Shown piece after piece: positions 25,468 to 33,581 of a stretch of 64,000 bases of DNA. Numbering within the stretch: position 1 is the first letter of the stretch; the number at the start of each line of letters is the position of its first letter. The position numbers were made by a program, and so were the translations under genes. The stretch is from Chloroflexota bacterium (GTDB lineage Bacteria; Chloroflexota; Ktedonobacteria; Ktedonobacterales; JADMIN01), in NCBI GenBank assembly GCA_021323855.1, contig JAJPKE010000017.1, positions 310,001 to 374,000 on the forward strand, in the 5' to 3' direction. The notes below the pieces were generated by a model. That model made no database searches. It saw only the letters and a program-made list of their open reading frames with translations, and was not told the DNA's origin.

Positions 25468-26487
25468 ATGCGCGCAGAACAACCGGAACAATCGCCACTG
25501 GCGTGCCCCTATTGCCACGAAGGGCTGGCGCGCAGTGGCAATGCGTTCCGCTGCCCCAACGGGCATAACTTCGATATTGCGCGCGAAGGGTATGTCAATC
25601 TGGCGGTCGGGAAGCATCCGGGCGACACGAAGGAGATGTTGCGGGCGCGGCGCGCGTTCCTGGACACCGGCCACTATGCGCCGCTGGCGGATGCCATCAA
25701 CGAGCGCATCGCCGCCCACCTACGCGAACAATGGCAGACATGGCAGACAGGAATGTCTGCCCCATCATCAGAAGCCCCTCTAAATCCGTTGCTACTACAC
25801 AGTGACGCTGCCGCTGATGGCGCTACACATGGTTCCCCCTCTCCCCGTGGGAGAGGGGGTCAGGGGGTGAGGTTTTCTGGCCCAAGAGAACGATTAGCTG
25901 TGCTGGATGCCGGTTGTGGTGAGGGCTACTACAGTGGGCGGCTCGCCTCGTATCTGGCGGAGCATGAGCCGGAGGCCGGCGCGCAGACCGACCTCTTCGG
26001 CCTCGATATCGCCAGAGATGGCATCCAGATGGCGGCGAAGCGCGTGCCTGGCGTCTCGTTCGTGGTGGCGAATCTCAAAGCTGGCGTGCCATTCCGCATG
26101 GGCAGCCTCACCGCGCTGTTGAACGTCTTTGCGCCGCGTCATTCCGCTGAGTTCGCGCGGGTGATAGCCCCCGGTGGATTGCTGCTGATCGCCATGCCGC
26201 GCCTGGAGCATCTGGCGGAGCTACGCGCACGCCTGCCACTGCTCGCCATCGAGGAGCAGAAGCGCGAACACATCATCGTGCAGTTCGCCGCCGCCTTTTC
26301 TCTACATGAAGCCTACGACCTCACCTATCAGATGGCGCTCTCCGCCGAGGAGGTAGCCTTGCTGGCGATGATGACGCCGACGCGCCGGCAGGCGACCCCG
26401 GAGGCCGCTATGCAGGACGTCCAGGAGTCAGCCGAACCGGCGCGTGTCACCGCCGCCTTTACGCTGCTCTCGTTGCTGCGCACATAA
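25468..26487 (+). CDS. rlmA: 23S rRNA (guanine-N1)-methyltransferase, RlmA-like, with in-frame repeat insertion
   Basis: 339 aa, about 70 longer than E. coli RlmA. The N-terminal zinc ribbon (CPYCHEGL...FRCPNGHNFD) and the following REGYVNLAVGKHPGDTKEML are family signatures. The SAM motif is LDAGCGEGYYSGRL and the lower catalytic domain contains NVFAPRHSAEFARVIAPGG. The two halves are separated by an insert of about 45 residues (about 92-140) encoded by two palindromic DNA elements, 25742-25761 and 25833-25873. The insert reads through without a stop, so the protein is probably functional. The expected target is a guanine of helix 35 of 23S rRNA. Confidence 0.88.
   Translation: MRAEQPEQSPLACPYCHEGLARSGNAFRCPNGHNFDIAREGYVNLAVGKHPGDTKEMLRARRAFLDTGHYAPLADAINERIAAHLREQWQTWQTGMSAPSSEAPLNPLLLHSDAAADGATHGSPSPRGRGGQGVRFSGPRERLAVLDAGCGEGYYSGRLASYLAEHEPEAGAQTDLFGLDIARDGIQMAAKRVPGVSFVVANLKAGVPFRMGSLTALLNVFAPRHSAEFARVIAPGGLLLIAMPRLEHLAELRARLPLLAIEEQKREHIIVQFAAAFSLHEAYDLTYQMALSAEEVALLAMMTPTRRQATPEAAMQDVQESAEPARVTAAFTLLSLLRT
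25742..25761 (+). repeat. Palindrome inside the rlmA-like gene
   Basis: Perfect 8-bp arms GGCAGACA and TGTCTGCC with a GGAA loop; an extra GGCAGACA copy lies just before it (25733-25740). It falls in the linker insert of the rlmA-like protein. Confidence 0.85.
25833..25873 (+). repeat. GC-rich palindromic repeat, copy 4, inside a coding sequence
   Basis: Arms CCCCCTCTCCC and GGGAGAGGGGG around a CGT loop, plus the GTCAGGGGGTGAGG tail seen at 9901. It is translated in frame as part of the rlmA-like protein (SPSPRGRGGQG). Confidence 0.9.
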
Positions 26488-26534
26488 TGGAGGGGCTGGG
26501 GGTGGTTTGTGGTTTCCTCTCCTGTGCAGGTAGG

Positions 26535-26599
26535 TTGTGCGCCGTCATTGTGCGCCGTCATTGTGCGCCGTCATTGTGCGCCGTCATTGTGCGCCGTCA
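26535..26599. repeat. Five tandem 13-bp repeats spanning a stop codon
   Basis: TTGTGCGCCGTCA is repeated five times without change. The last copy includes the stop codon (26597-26599, minus strand) of the response regulator gene. A 13-bp unit is not a multiple of three, but because the repeats begin at the stop, copy-number change leaves the protein unaffected. Confidence 0.95.
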
Positions 26600-27253
26600 C
26601 TCACCACGGCGTACAACACCCTCGCGCCAGGCATAGACGGCGGCCTGCGTGCGGTCCACCACATGCAACTTGCTCAGAATGTTGCTGACATGGCTCTTGA
26701 CCGTCTTCTCGCTGATGATGAGCTTTTCGGCGATTTGCGCGTTATCCATGCCATCGGCAATCAGCCGCAACACTTCTAATTCGCGCTCGCTTAGTTCGGT
26801 GAACGGATTGAAGGTCTCCTGGCGTGCGCCGTGTAACTCCTGGACAACGCGCGCCGCCACACGCGGATGCAGCACTGCCTCGCCACGCGCCGCCTTGCGC
26901 ACCGCCTCCACCAGCTCCACTGGACTGACATCTTTGAGCAGATAGGAGAGCGCGCCAGCGCGAATCGCGGGGAAAATATGCTCATCCTGGTGATAGGAGG
27001 TCAGCACCAACACCTGGCTGCGCGGGCTGGCCTGGCGCACACGCCGCGTTGCCTCCACGCCGTCCATCCCTGGCATCACCAGGTCCATCAGCACGACATC
27101 CGGCACCAGTTCCGCCGCAAGACGAATCGCCTCCTCGCCGGAGCCAGCGTCACCCAGCACCGTCAGGTCCGGCTGCGTCTCCAAGAAGGCGCGCACGCCC
27201 TGGCGCACCACCGAGTGATCGTCCACAATCAGCACGGTAATCGGTTCAGTCAT
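26597..27253 (-). CDS. NarL/LuxR-family response regulator
   Basis: 218 aa from ATG 27253, which overlaps the kinase stop as ATGA. The receiver domain has the acidic pair VDDH, phospho-acceptor Asp in [13 protein letters not shown], a conserved Thr/Ser in VLTSYHQDE and Lys in YLLKDVSP. The LuxR-type HTH is [43 protein letters not shown] in layout (about 150-205). It is the cognate partner of the upstream histidine kinase and probably controls the ABC transporter genes of the same operon. Its stop codon lies in a tandem repeat. Confidence 0.95.
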   Translation of the reverse strand: MTEPITVLIVDDHSVVRQGVRAFLETQPDLTVLGDAGSGEEAIRLAAELVPDVVLMDLVMPGMDGVEATRRVRQASPRSQVLVLTSYHQDEHIFPAIRAGALSYLLKDVSPVELVEAVRKAARGEAVLHPRVAARVVQELHGARQETFNPFTELSERELEVLRLIADGMDNAQIAEKLIISEKTVKSHVSNILSKLHVVDRTQAAVYAWREGVVRRGE

Positions 27254-28893
27254 CGCTCTCCCTCTGCTCTTCCTGCTGTTCCTGCTGCTTGTGGCTTCGT
27301 CGTATCTGGCTTTCTGGCCTGAGATTCGGGTCTGGATGCAGGCCTGGATGCGCCTCCGCCGGAAATCGCCGCGAGTCCAGGATTCGAGAAGCGCGCCTCC
27401 GGCGCAAACGGCACCCGCGCCGCGATGCGTGTCCCCGGCGCAGGGCTGATAATCTGCAACGTTCCACCGAGGAGTTCGACCCGCTGACGCATGCTCCAGA
27501 GGCCAGTGCCCTTGCCGTTGGCGCGTTCCACGTCGAAGCCGTGTCCATTGTCCCGAATAGTCAATGTCAGCGTCTCCGGCTCCCAAACCAGGCGCAGATC
27601 AACGTTGGTGGCGTCGCTATGGCGCGCGATGTTGGAGAGCGCCTCCTGCGCCACGCGGAAAAGCGCCTGCTCTGTCTCCAACGGCGTCGGCTGCTCTCCC
27701 TGGGCGCGCACAGTGGCGGAGATGCCCGTCTGCCGCGACCAATCGGCGGCGTGGCGTTCGAGCGCACCGGCCAGCCCGGTATCTTCCAGCGCCACCGGGC
27801 GCAGCTCGCGGATCAGCGCCGTCAATTCTTGCTGCGCCTGGCCGGTGAGCGTCTCCGCCTCGATGACGTGCGCGCGCGCCGCCTGGGGATCGCGGTCTAT
27901 CAGGCTATGCGCCGCCGCCAGTTGCATCGCTGTAGCGAACACCTGCTGCTTCACTGAATCATGCAGGTCACGCGCCAGGCGGTTGCGCTCCTCGATCACC
28001 GCCAAATCCTGCCGCTCATGCAAGAGCGCATCAATCTGCGCCGCCATGCTATTGAGGTGCCGCGCCAACTGCCCAAGCTCATCGTTCGTGGTGTCGCGGG
28101 CAATGGCAGAGAAATCACCCTGGCTCCATGAGTTCGCTGCGCCCATCAGGATGCGCAGGCGGCGGGTGAGCCAGCGTGCCGTCAGCAGACCGAAGATCGA
28201 ACCAACGAACAACGCGCCGAGCGTCAACAAGATGGCGCTTGGTATCAGGACAATCCAGCTTCTACTGAACAGTATGGAAGGCTTCGACGGCGTTGCAACG
28301 ACTTCCACAAAGAGCGCGCCAAGCACATGATTGTTGGCGTCTTCAATAGGCACAGCCACCACAATGGTGTTGCCGTCCGGCAGCGTCTTGCGCAGGGCAT
28401 TTTCATTCTGCGACCCCGCCAGCGCCGCCGCAATCACCGCTTGCGACTGAGGCAGGTTGCGCGCCTGAAGCATATCTGCCGTCGGCGTGGTAGTGGGTGT
28501 TGCCGTTGGCCCCGGCGCTTTGGCGTCTGAATAGGTAGCGGCGATGATCTTGCCCCGCGCATCCAACAACATCATCAGTTCGGAATCGGCGATGCGCGGA
28601 GCGAAACCAAAGCTCGTGCTTAGGAAATAGCGATTGTTGTCATTGATTTGCAATTGCAATTCGAGGACATCGGTATTCAGCGGCTTCTTCGCCAGATAGG
28701 GCGCAGATTGGTTGGCAATCGGCTGGATCTGCTGAACGAGGCTCACCGGCGTCTCTGGCGCATTGAGGACGGCGATATCAAAGGCAACCAGCAACGCAAC
28801 CTCTAAGGTCAGCACCGTCAGCACTGTTACCATGATATAGGTGAGCGTGAGACGCCATTGCAGTGTGCGAAACGGACGCAACAACCAGGACAT
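27250..28893 (-). CDS. Membrane sensor histidine kinase, HisKA_3 (NarX/DegS/LiaS) type
   Basis: 547 aa from ATG 28893 (GGTGGGGGA about 7 bases upstream). ATG 29070 would add a 59-residue Arg-rich tail that looks less natural. A first membrane helix (about 12-40), an extracellular sensor of about 180 residues and a second helix precede a HAMP domain. The HisKA_3 motif ERNRLARDLHDSVKQQ carries the phospho-histidine. The ATPase domain shows EALSNIARHSDAT (N box), DNGHGFD (G1) and GTGLWSMRQR (G2). The C-terminal about 50 residues are low-complexity. It is fourth in a five-gene operon with an ABC exporter, an arrangement typical of systems sensing membrane or antibiotic stress. Confidence 0.93.
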   Translation of the reverse strand: MSWLLRPFRTLQWRLTLTYIMVTVLTVLTLEVALLVAFDIAVLNAPETPVSLVQQIQPIANQSAPYLAKKPLNTDVLELQLQINDNNRYFLSTSFGFAPRIADSELMMLLDARGKIIAATYSDAKAPGPTATPTTTPTADMLQARNLPQSQAVIAAALAGSQNENALRKTLPDGNTIVVAVPIEDANNHVLGALFVEVVATPSKPSILFSRSWIVLIPSAILLTLGALFVGSIFGLLTARWLTRRLRILMGAANSWSQGDFSAIARDTTNDELGQLARHLNSMAAQIDALLHERQDLAVIEERNRLARDLHDSVKQQVFATAMQLAAAHSLIDRDPQAARAHVIEAETLTGQAQQELTALIRELRPVALEDTGLAGALERHAADWSRQTGISATVRAQGEQPTPLETEQALFRVAQEALSNIARHSDATNVDLRLVWEPETLTLTIRDNGHGFDVERANGKGTGLWSMRQRVELLGGTLQIISPAPGTRIAARVPFAPEARFSNPGLAAISGGGASRPASRPESQARKPDTTKPQAAGTAGRAEGER

Positions 28894-29103
28894 GCCAATC
28901 CCCCACCAGCGAGCGACGAGTTCAGCGCCGGAGCGCATGCGCACCCTGTACGACGGCAGCGTAGCCGACTGCCGTGGCACCCGCGCGGCGTCTGCTGTGC
29001 GCGCTATGCGCATTGTGCGAGCTGCGCGGGGAGTATGCGCCGTCTTTGTATTGTTGACTCCGGTTGGCATATCGTATCACTTCCCAGCAGAAAGGCGTTG
29101 GTT

Positions 29104-29206
29104 TCGCGGCAGTAAACTGCCGGCGCACGAAGGATAGACTGAAGTACAGGCGGCGCTCGTCGTGGCTTCAGCCATTTCGCGCTTGCTCCGGCTTTGAAAA
29201 GCCGGG
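29104..29206 (+). repeat. Dispersed ~105-bp repeat, copy A
   Basis: It starts with TCGCGGCAGTAAACTGCCGG followed by CGCACG and ends with GGCTTTGAAAAGCCGGG. The start, the end and an internal CTTCAGCC are shared with the inverted copy at 60112-60218; the middle diverges. Both ends are themselves small palindromes. It lies upstream of the histidine kinase gene. Confidence 0.7.
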
Positions 29207-29217
29207 AGTACGATACT

Positions 29218-29406
29218 TTACGAATCGGCGGCGGTGAGCCAGAGCGACGCCAGCGCCATCAGCACGATGATGAGGACTGTCACCAGCGGAATGCGGATGG
29301 AGGGCGAGGGCACGACGATCAGCACCACTATCGTCACCAGCACGCTCGCCCACGCCGCGATCAGCGTCACACGGCGCAACAGCGTCAACCGGCGTAGCGT
29401 TGGCAT
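29218..29406 (-). CDS. Small two-helix membrane protein
   Basis: 62 aa from ATG 29406, with AGGAG 7 bases upstream. A basic N-terminus (MPTLRRLTLLRRV) is followed by two membrane helices separated by a short PSPSIRIP turn. It lies between the permease and the kinase genes of the five-gene operon. Small proteins in this position often modulate the kinase or transporter, but that is inference. No family is recognised. Confidence 0.65.
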   Translation of the reverse strand: MPTLRRLTLLRRVTLIAAWASVLVTIVVLIVVPSPSIRIPLVTVLIIVLMALASLWLTAADS

Positions 29407-29420
29407 ACAAAAACTCCTAG

Positions 29421-29483
29421 AGACCTCACCCCGGCCTGCGGCCACCCCTCTCCCGCGAGGAGAGGGGGTAGGGGGTGAGGTCT
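29421..29483 (+). repeat. GC-rich palindromic repeat, copy 5 (most complete)
   Basis: The outer arms AGACCTCACCCC and GGGGGTGAGGTCT pair, and inside them ACCCCTCTCCC pairs with GGAGAGGGGG. A GGCCTGCGGCC segment forms a small extra hairpin. This copy defines the full unit of about 63 bases. It sits between the permease stop and the small membrane protein gene. Confidence 0.88.
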
Positions 29484-30408
29484 ACTGTGTTACATCGCGG
29501 CGGGCCGTGAGGATGACGGCGACCGCCAGGAAGATGACGGCGTAGATGGCGGTGATGAGCAGCGTATGCCCACCCGTCACCGGCACCAGCGGCGTGGTGA
29601 AGGCTTTGCTGAAATCCGCCGCCGAGGCGCGTGACGGCAGCAGCAATCCGGCCATCGCGTTCAGGTTCGGCCCCAGGAAATCGCCGGTAATGACTGTCCA
29701 GAAATTGCTGCCAGTCAGCTTGAACGCCAGATAGAAGAAGACAACACCGATGTTGTCGGCAGGGAACCAGCAGAGCGCCACGCTGAGTCCGGCGGCCAGC
29801 GAACGTGTCAGCACGGTGATGGCGGCGGCCATCAGTGTCGTCACGGCCATGCTAATCATGATCGTCACGATATAGAGCCAGGTATCCTGCCAAAAGCCGC
29901 TATTGAGCGCCTTGAGCGCATCCAGGTTGCCTGTGCTGATCTGCAACGTGATGATCGAGAGCAGGCCATCCCACACCAATCCGGCGGCAAGAATCGCCAG
30001 CCCGATGATGCCAATGGTCAGCAGCTTGCCAAAGAGCAACTGCAAGCGTCCAACACCGCGCCCCAGCAACACGCGAATCGTGCCACCGGAATATTCCATG
30101 CCAATCAGCCGTGCCGTCAGGATGATAAGCACTGGCCCGATAAAGACCCGCAGCACAAACAGGTTGCTGCCCATAGACTGATACATCGCGGCCAGCGGAT
30201 CAGCGGCAAACAGGTCTTTGGCGTGTGGCCGCGCCAACGAGAGGAGATACGGCAATGTCATGATGCCGCCGAGCAGCACCAGCATAATCCAGGTGGTCCA
30301 TTGGCGGCTCACCTTCAGGAATTCGCCACGCACGACGCCGAGAAAGCTCGGTTTCGCCGTGATCGTTTCAGTGGGAGTCAACACTCCGCCTGCTGCAACA
30401 GTACTCAT
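29482..30408 (-). CDS. ABC-2 type transporter permease
   Basis: 308 aa with six predicted membrane helices. The family signature region MEYSGGTIRVLLGRGVGRLQLLFGK, in pieces around residue 110-135, is typical of ABC-2 permeases (NatB/BcrB-like). The ATG directly follows the stop of the upstream ATPase gene (TAG then ATG), so the two are translationally coupled. Together they form an exporter for a hydrophobic or antibiotic-like substrate, not identifiable from sequence. Confidence 0.92.
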   Translation of the reverse strand: MSTVAAGGVLTPTETITAKPSFLGVVRGEFLKVSRQWTTWIMLVLLGGIMTLPYLLSLARPHAKDLFAADPLAAMYQSMGSNLFVLRVFIGPVLIILTARLIGMEYSGGTIRVLLGRGVGRLQLLFGKLLTIGIIGLAILAAGLVWDGLLSIITLQISTGNLDALKALNSGFWQDTWLYIVTIMISMAVTTLMAAAITVLTRSLAAGLSVALCWFPADNIGVVFFYLAFKLTGSNFWTVITGDFLGPNLNAMAGLLLPSRASAADFSKAFTTPLVPVTGGHTLLITAIYAVIFLAVAVILTARRDVTQ

Positions 30409-31401
30409 CTATTGAATGCCTCCCTCACCCGTGCCGGTGAGTTGCAAGAAGACTTGCTCCAAATCCTGCGCCTGCTGCGCGAGTGTCTCTGGTGCGAAAC
30501 CGTTCTGCACCAGGAAGAGATTGAGGTCGCGTCCGCGTCCGTTGGGCGCGAGCGTCACCAGGTTGCCGCTCTCGCTGTCGAAGCGCGCGGACTGCCCCCA
30601 GGGCTGCGCGCGCAGGAGCGCCAGCACCTGCTGTTCCTGGCCGCGCTCCACCTGTACGGCGAACTCGCCGCGATTGCTCACCAGGTCTTCGATGGTCGTC
30701 TCAGTGACGAGCTTGCCCAGATTCATGATGGCGACGCGCGTGCAAATCTGGCGCACCTCTGTCAGCACATGGCTGGAGATGAAGACAGTCTTGCCCGCCG
30801 CCGAAAGCTGGCGCATCAGGTCGCGCATCTCAACGATGCCGGCAGGGTCCAGACCGTTCGCTGGCTCATCCAGCACCAGCAGATCAGGGTCCTGCAACAG
30901 CGCCATCGCCACGCCCAGGCGTTGCTTCATGCCGAGCGAATACGTTCTGACACGATCTTTCTGGCGGTTCTGCAAGCCCACCAGTTCCAGCACGGCATCA
31001 ATACGTCCATCCGGCACGCCACCCAGCACGGAGGCGACAGCGCGCAGGTTGTCTCGACCGGACATGTACAGGTAGAGCGCGGGCGCTTCGATCAGCGCGC
31101 CGACACGCGGGAGAATCTGGGCGCGATGCGTGGCAACTTCCTTGCCCAGGATTTCCACGCTGCCGCTGGTGGGCGTAATCAATCCAAGCGCCATGCGGAT
31201 GGTCGTGGTTTTGCCGGCGCCGTTGGGGCCGAGGAAGCCAAAGATGTCGCCGCGATAGACTTCGAGATCGAGATGGTTGACGGCCAGCCGCTCGCCATAG
31301 CGTTTGGTCAACTGGCGCGTGCGCAAGACCACTTCGCCGGTGCGCGCCGCTGTGGAGGCTGCGCCTGGGCGCGCCTCCAACGTGTTCGCCATACTTGCCA
31401 T
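30409..31401 (-). CDS. ABC transporter ATP-binding protein (DrrA/CcmA/BcrA type)
   Basis: 330 aa. Walker A is GPNGAGKTTT, the Q-loop region is ALIEAPALYLYMSGRDNL, the signature is YSLGMKQRLGVAMAL, Walker B is LLVLDEPANGLDP, and the switch His is in ISSHVLTEV. A C-terminal domain of about 90 residues is typical of drug-exporter ATPases. It is the first gene of the operon. The start at 31401 has only a weak GAGTGAG upstream; MANT three codons later is an alternative. Confidence 0.95.
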   Translation of the reverse strand: MASMANTLEARPGAASTAARTGEVVLRTRQLTKRYGERLAVNHLDLEVYRGDIFGFLGPNGAGKTTTIRMALGLITPTSGSVEILGKEVATHRAQILPRVGALIEAPALYLYMSGRDNLRAVASVLGGVPDGRIDAVLELVGLQNRQKDRVRTYSLGMKQRLGVAMALLQDPDLLVLDEPANGLDPAGIVEMRDLMRQLSAAGKTVFISSHVLTEVRQICTRVAIMNLGKLVTETTIEDLVSNRGEFAVQVERGQEQQVLALLRAQPWGQSARFDSESGNLVTLAPNGRGRDLNLFLVQNGFAPETLAQQAQDLEQVFLQLTGTGEGGIQ

Positions 31402-31699
31402 ATGGGTTCTAACTCACTCTCTGCCGTGATAGCCGAACGGTAATGATTGATGGATGGTCCGAGATTGATTGGTTCGAGACGGCTCAAACGAGGCTTCGAG
31501 CCATCTCGAACAGGTTCTATGGAAACCTGGATGCGTGCTTCCACCCCAAACCCGCGCTCTGCGCATGATCTCTGCGAGAACGCTGATGGCGTATCCAGGG
31601 GACAGTACGAGTATGCCGCACGTTCCGGCTGCGTACATCGGTCTCCAGACGGATTGTTCGGTAGTCTTGAGGCGGAGGGAATAATGGCATGCCCTGATA
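31402..31699. other. Intergenic region with a hairpin
   Basis: 298 bases upstream of the ABC operon. It contains an inverted repeat with arms GTTCGAGA-C-GGCTC (31472-31485) and GAGCC-A-TCTCGAAC (31498-31511) around a 12-base loop. This could be an operator for the ABC/two-component operon or a terminator for the phage-like genes. No gene is supported. Confidence 0.55.
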
Positions 31700-32230
31700 C
31701 TACATGACATGGCCCCCAGAGATGGTCCATTGCTGGCGCACCCACCAGCGTGCATCGAAGCAGCGATATTCGTTGCCGGACACCTGCTCATAGCAGAGAC
31801 CATGACCGGGGCGACCCTCGCTTTCGATGACGGTGGAGACACTGCCGCTGAGCCGCTCATGATGCAGCAGCACCGGCCAGAGAGCGTCGCGGATAGTGAG
31901 GATTTGCTGCTCACCTGTGTACCAGTCTGTGCGCATGTCTACGAAGACCTGCACGCGCGCCTCGAACTCGGCGAAGGCACGCCCGGCATAGCCTGCGAGC
32001 GCCGCTGTTTCGGCATCCGGCGGAATCCAGAGACAGCACTGCGGCAGATAGGCGTCCTTGAAGTCTTTGGGCCGCCCGATGAAAACAGCGTTGGCGACAC
32101 CAAATCGCGCGGCATCGCTGCTAGAGAGCGCGGCGAACGGCGAGACGCCGCCGACGAGACATTCGCTGAGGATGAGCGATTGCATCGCCTGAAGCGCGGC
32201 AAACGTGGCGGGTTGTCCTGGCAATGGCAT
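31700..32230 (-). CDS. Putative phage tail-completion/terminator-like protein
   Basis: 176 aa, ATG 32230 with AAAGGA upstream. No domain is certain. The order after a head-tail connector and a short stopper-like protein, and the overall look (ILSECLVGGVSPFAAL, FVDMRTDWYTGEQQILTIRDALWPVLL) fit a tail-tube terminator or tail-completion protein of a siphovirus-like module. No further tail genes follow; the next feature is the ABC operon promoter region. The assignment is mainly positional. Confidence 0.45.
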   Translation of the reverse strand: MPLPGQPATFAALQAMQSLILSECLVGGVSPFAALSSSDAARFGVANAVFIGRPKDFKDAYLPQCCLWIPPDAETAALAGYAGRAFAEFEARVQVFVDMRTDWYTGEQQILTIRDALWPVLLHHERLSGSVSTVIESEGRPGHGLCYEQVSGNEYRCFDARWWVRQQWTISGGHVM

Positions 32231-32260
32231 TGTGTGATGTTCCTTTCTGAAAAACCTGCT

Positions 32261-32578
32261 CTACCCACCCACGACCCGCTGGCAGAGCGCCTCCTGGTGG
32301 TCCACACCAAACGTTTCGACGAGACCGGAGACACGATATTTCGCCGGTTGGCCTGTCTCCGGGTCGGTATTCTGCTCATCGAAGAGCAGGTCGCGCCGCT
32401 GGATGGGCACCGATGGCACACCCTGGATGGTATAGACCCAAAAGAGATCATAGGGACGCGCGCCTTCCAGTTCGATGCGCTCCAGATCATCTGGCGCAGC
32501 CTGTTCGATCTGCACCACGAGCCCATGCAAAAGCGCGGTGCCTTCGGGACGTTCCAGCCGGACGGTAGTAAACACCAT
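32261..32578 (-). CDS. Putative head-closure/stopper-like protein
   Basis: 105 aa from ATG 32578, preceded by an excellent ribosome binding site (GGAGGTGATCG). It is a small beta-rich protein containing FTTVRLERPEGTALLHGL and a C-terminal YRVSGLVETFGVDHQEAL. Size and position between connector-like and terminator-like genes match the stopper of phage head-tail junctions. The longer frame to 32677 would run through the palindromic repeat at 32594-32651 and is rejected. Assignment is by context. Confidence 0.5.
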   Translation of the reverse strand: MVFTTVRLERPEGTALLHGLVVQIEQAAPDDLERIELEGARPYDLFWVYTIQGVPSVPIQRRDLLFDEQNTDPETGQPAKYRVSGLVETFGVDHQEALCQRVVGG

Positions 32579-32593
32579 GACGATCACCTCCAT

Positions 32594-32651
32594 CCTCACC
32601 CTACCCTTCGGGCACCCCTCTCCTGGTGAGGAGAGGGGACGGGGGTGAGGA
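32594..32651 (+). repeat. GC-rich palindromic repeat, copy 6
   Basis: Outer arms TCCTCACCC and GGGGGTGAGGA, inner arms ACCCCTCTCCT and GGAGAGGGG, plus a small CCCTTCGGG hairpin. It is inserted in the gap between the connector-like and stopper-like genes. Confidence 0.85.
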
Positions 32652-32654
32652 CTA

Positions 32655-33581
32655 CTACCGATAGCGATATGGTTCAAGCGCGGCCTTTGCCTGAAGCAGC
32701 AAAATCGAGTCGCCGGTGGTGTCCAGGCGAGGGCGCGCCTGCAACTCGAACTTGCCCTGATGTACCAGCGCCGCCCCAGTGGGATTGCGGCGTTGCGCCA
32801 GAAACTCGCTTACGACGTAGATGCACGCCTGCTGCACGTCGTAGAGCAATAGGCCGGGCGTCAGACCGCCGGTATAGGTCAGCGTGACCCACTGGCGGCG
32901 CGACCGCGAGAGGCCCTGCGTCTCCAACAGCAGTTGTTGCCCTGGCGAGAGCGTTCCATTCAGCAGATACGGCGCTTCGATCAGCCGTCCGCCGGATGGT
33001 AGTTCGATCTGCGTGACATCCAGCGCCAGCGATTGCCCCTGGCCGAACTCCACCGCCAGCGACGCGATGCTCTGCACAGGGAAATGTCCCGGACGCACCA
33101 CCAGCACGCCGTCGCGGTCCAGCGAGGCCCGCATTGTCGGCATACCCCAGCGTTCGCTGCGGCTGACCGCATAGAGCGAACGGTCGGTGGCAAGGCTGCC
33201 CTGCTGGCAATAATTCTCCATCCAGGCGCTGGCGCGCAGAATCGTCTCGGCGAGCGACCCCATCGTTCCCGCCTGGCTGGCAGAGACGCCAGGATTATGC
33301 ACAAAGGCCGTCCCCGGCGCGGCGAGCGACAGATGCGTGCCGTCCGGCGCGCCCGTCACCTGCGCCACCTCCGAATAGGGGCCGTCCAGCAACCAGAGCA
33401 GCCCTGCGCTCCAACCCGCCGAGGCCAACACGGGCAGCGTTTGCGTCCCCGCAGGCACGGCGCTCGCTCCGCCAACCTGCGTGTTCAGCCCCACGAGTGA
33501 GGCCGTTTCCTGGTTCGTCGCCGCACGCAGATAGCCCGGCACATCCAGATAAGCGCTCCACCCCAGTCCTGTCGTCGTCAT
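32655..33581 (-). CDS. Putative phage head-tail connector (gp6-like) protein
   Basis: 308 aa, ATG 33581 with GAGGG 8 bases upstream. Typical connector elements are a helical segment (LRASAWMENYCQQG), a central beta segment with a PVQSIASLAVEFG phrase, and a C-terminal helix pair ending QAKAALEPYRYR after FLAQRRNPTG. The protein is longer than usual adaptors because of an N-terminal extension that may be a second domain. It heads a three-gene minus-strand cassette. No capsid, portal or terminase gene is adjacent, so this is a fragment of a phage-like module. Confidence is moderate, from motif appearance. Confidence 0.5.
   Translation of the reverse strand: MTTTGLGWSAYLDVPGYLRAATNQETASLVGLNTQVGGASAVPAGTQTLPVLASAGWSAGLLWLLDGPYSEVAQVTGAPDGTHLSLAAPGTAFVHNPGVSASQAGTMGSLAETILRASAWMENYCQQGSLATDRSLYAVSRSERWGMPTMRASLDRDGVLVVRPGHFPVQSIASLAVEFGQGQSLALDVTQIELPSGGRLIEAPYLLNGTLSPGQQLLLETQGLSRSRRQWVTLTYTGGLTPGLLLYDVQQACIYVVSEFLAQRRNPTGAALVHQGKFELQARPRLDTTGDSILLLQAKAALEPYRYR

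Noticed and set aside
26535..26599. Possible CRISPR-like array
   Set aside because: The 13-bp units are contiguous without spacers, so it is a tandem repeat.
30223..31443. 406-codon open frame opposite the ABC ATPase and permease start
   Set aside because: Antisense shadow of a clearly recognisable ATPase; low-complexity Arg/His/Gln composition, no domain and no ribosome binding site.
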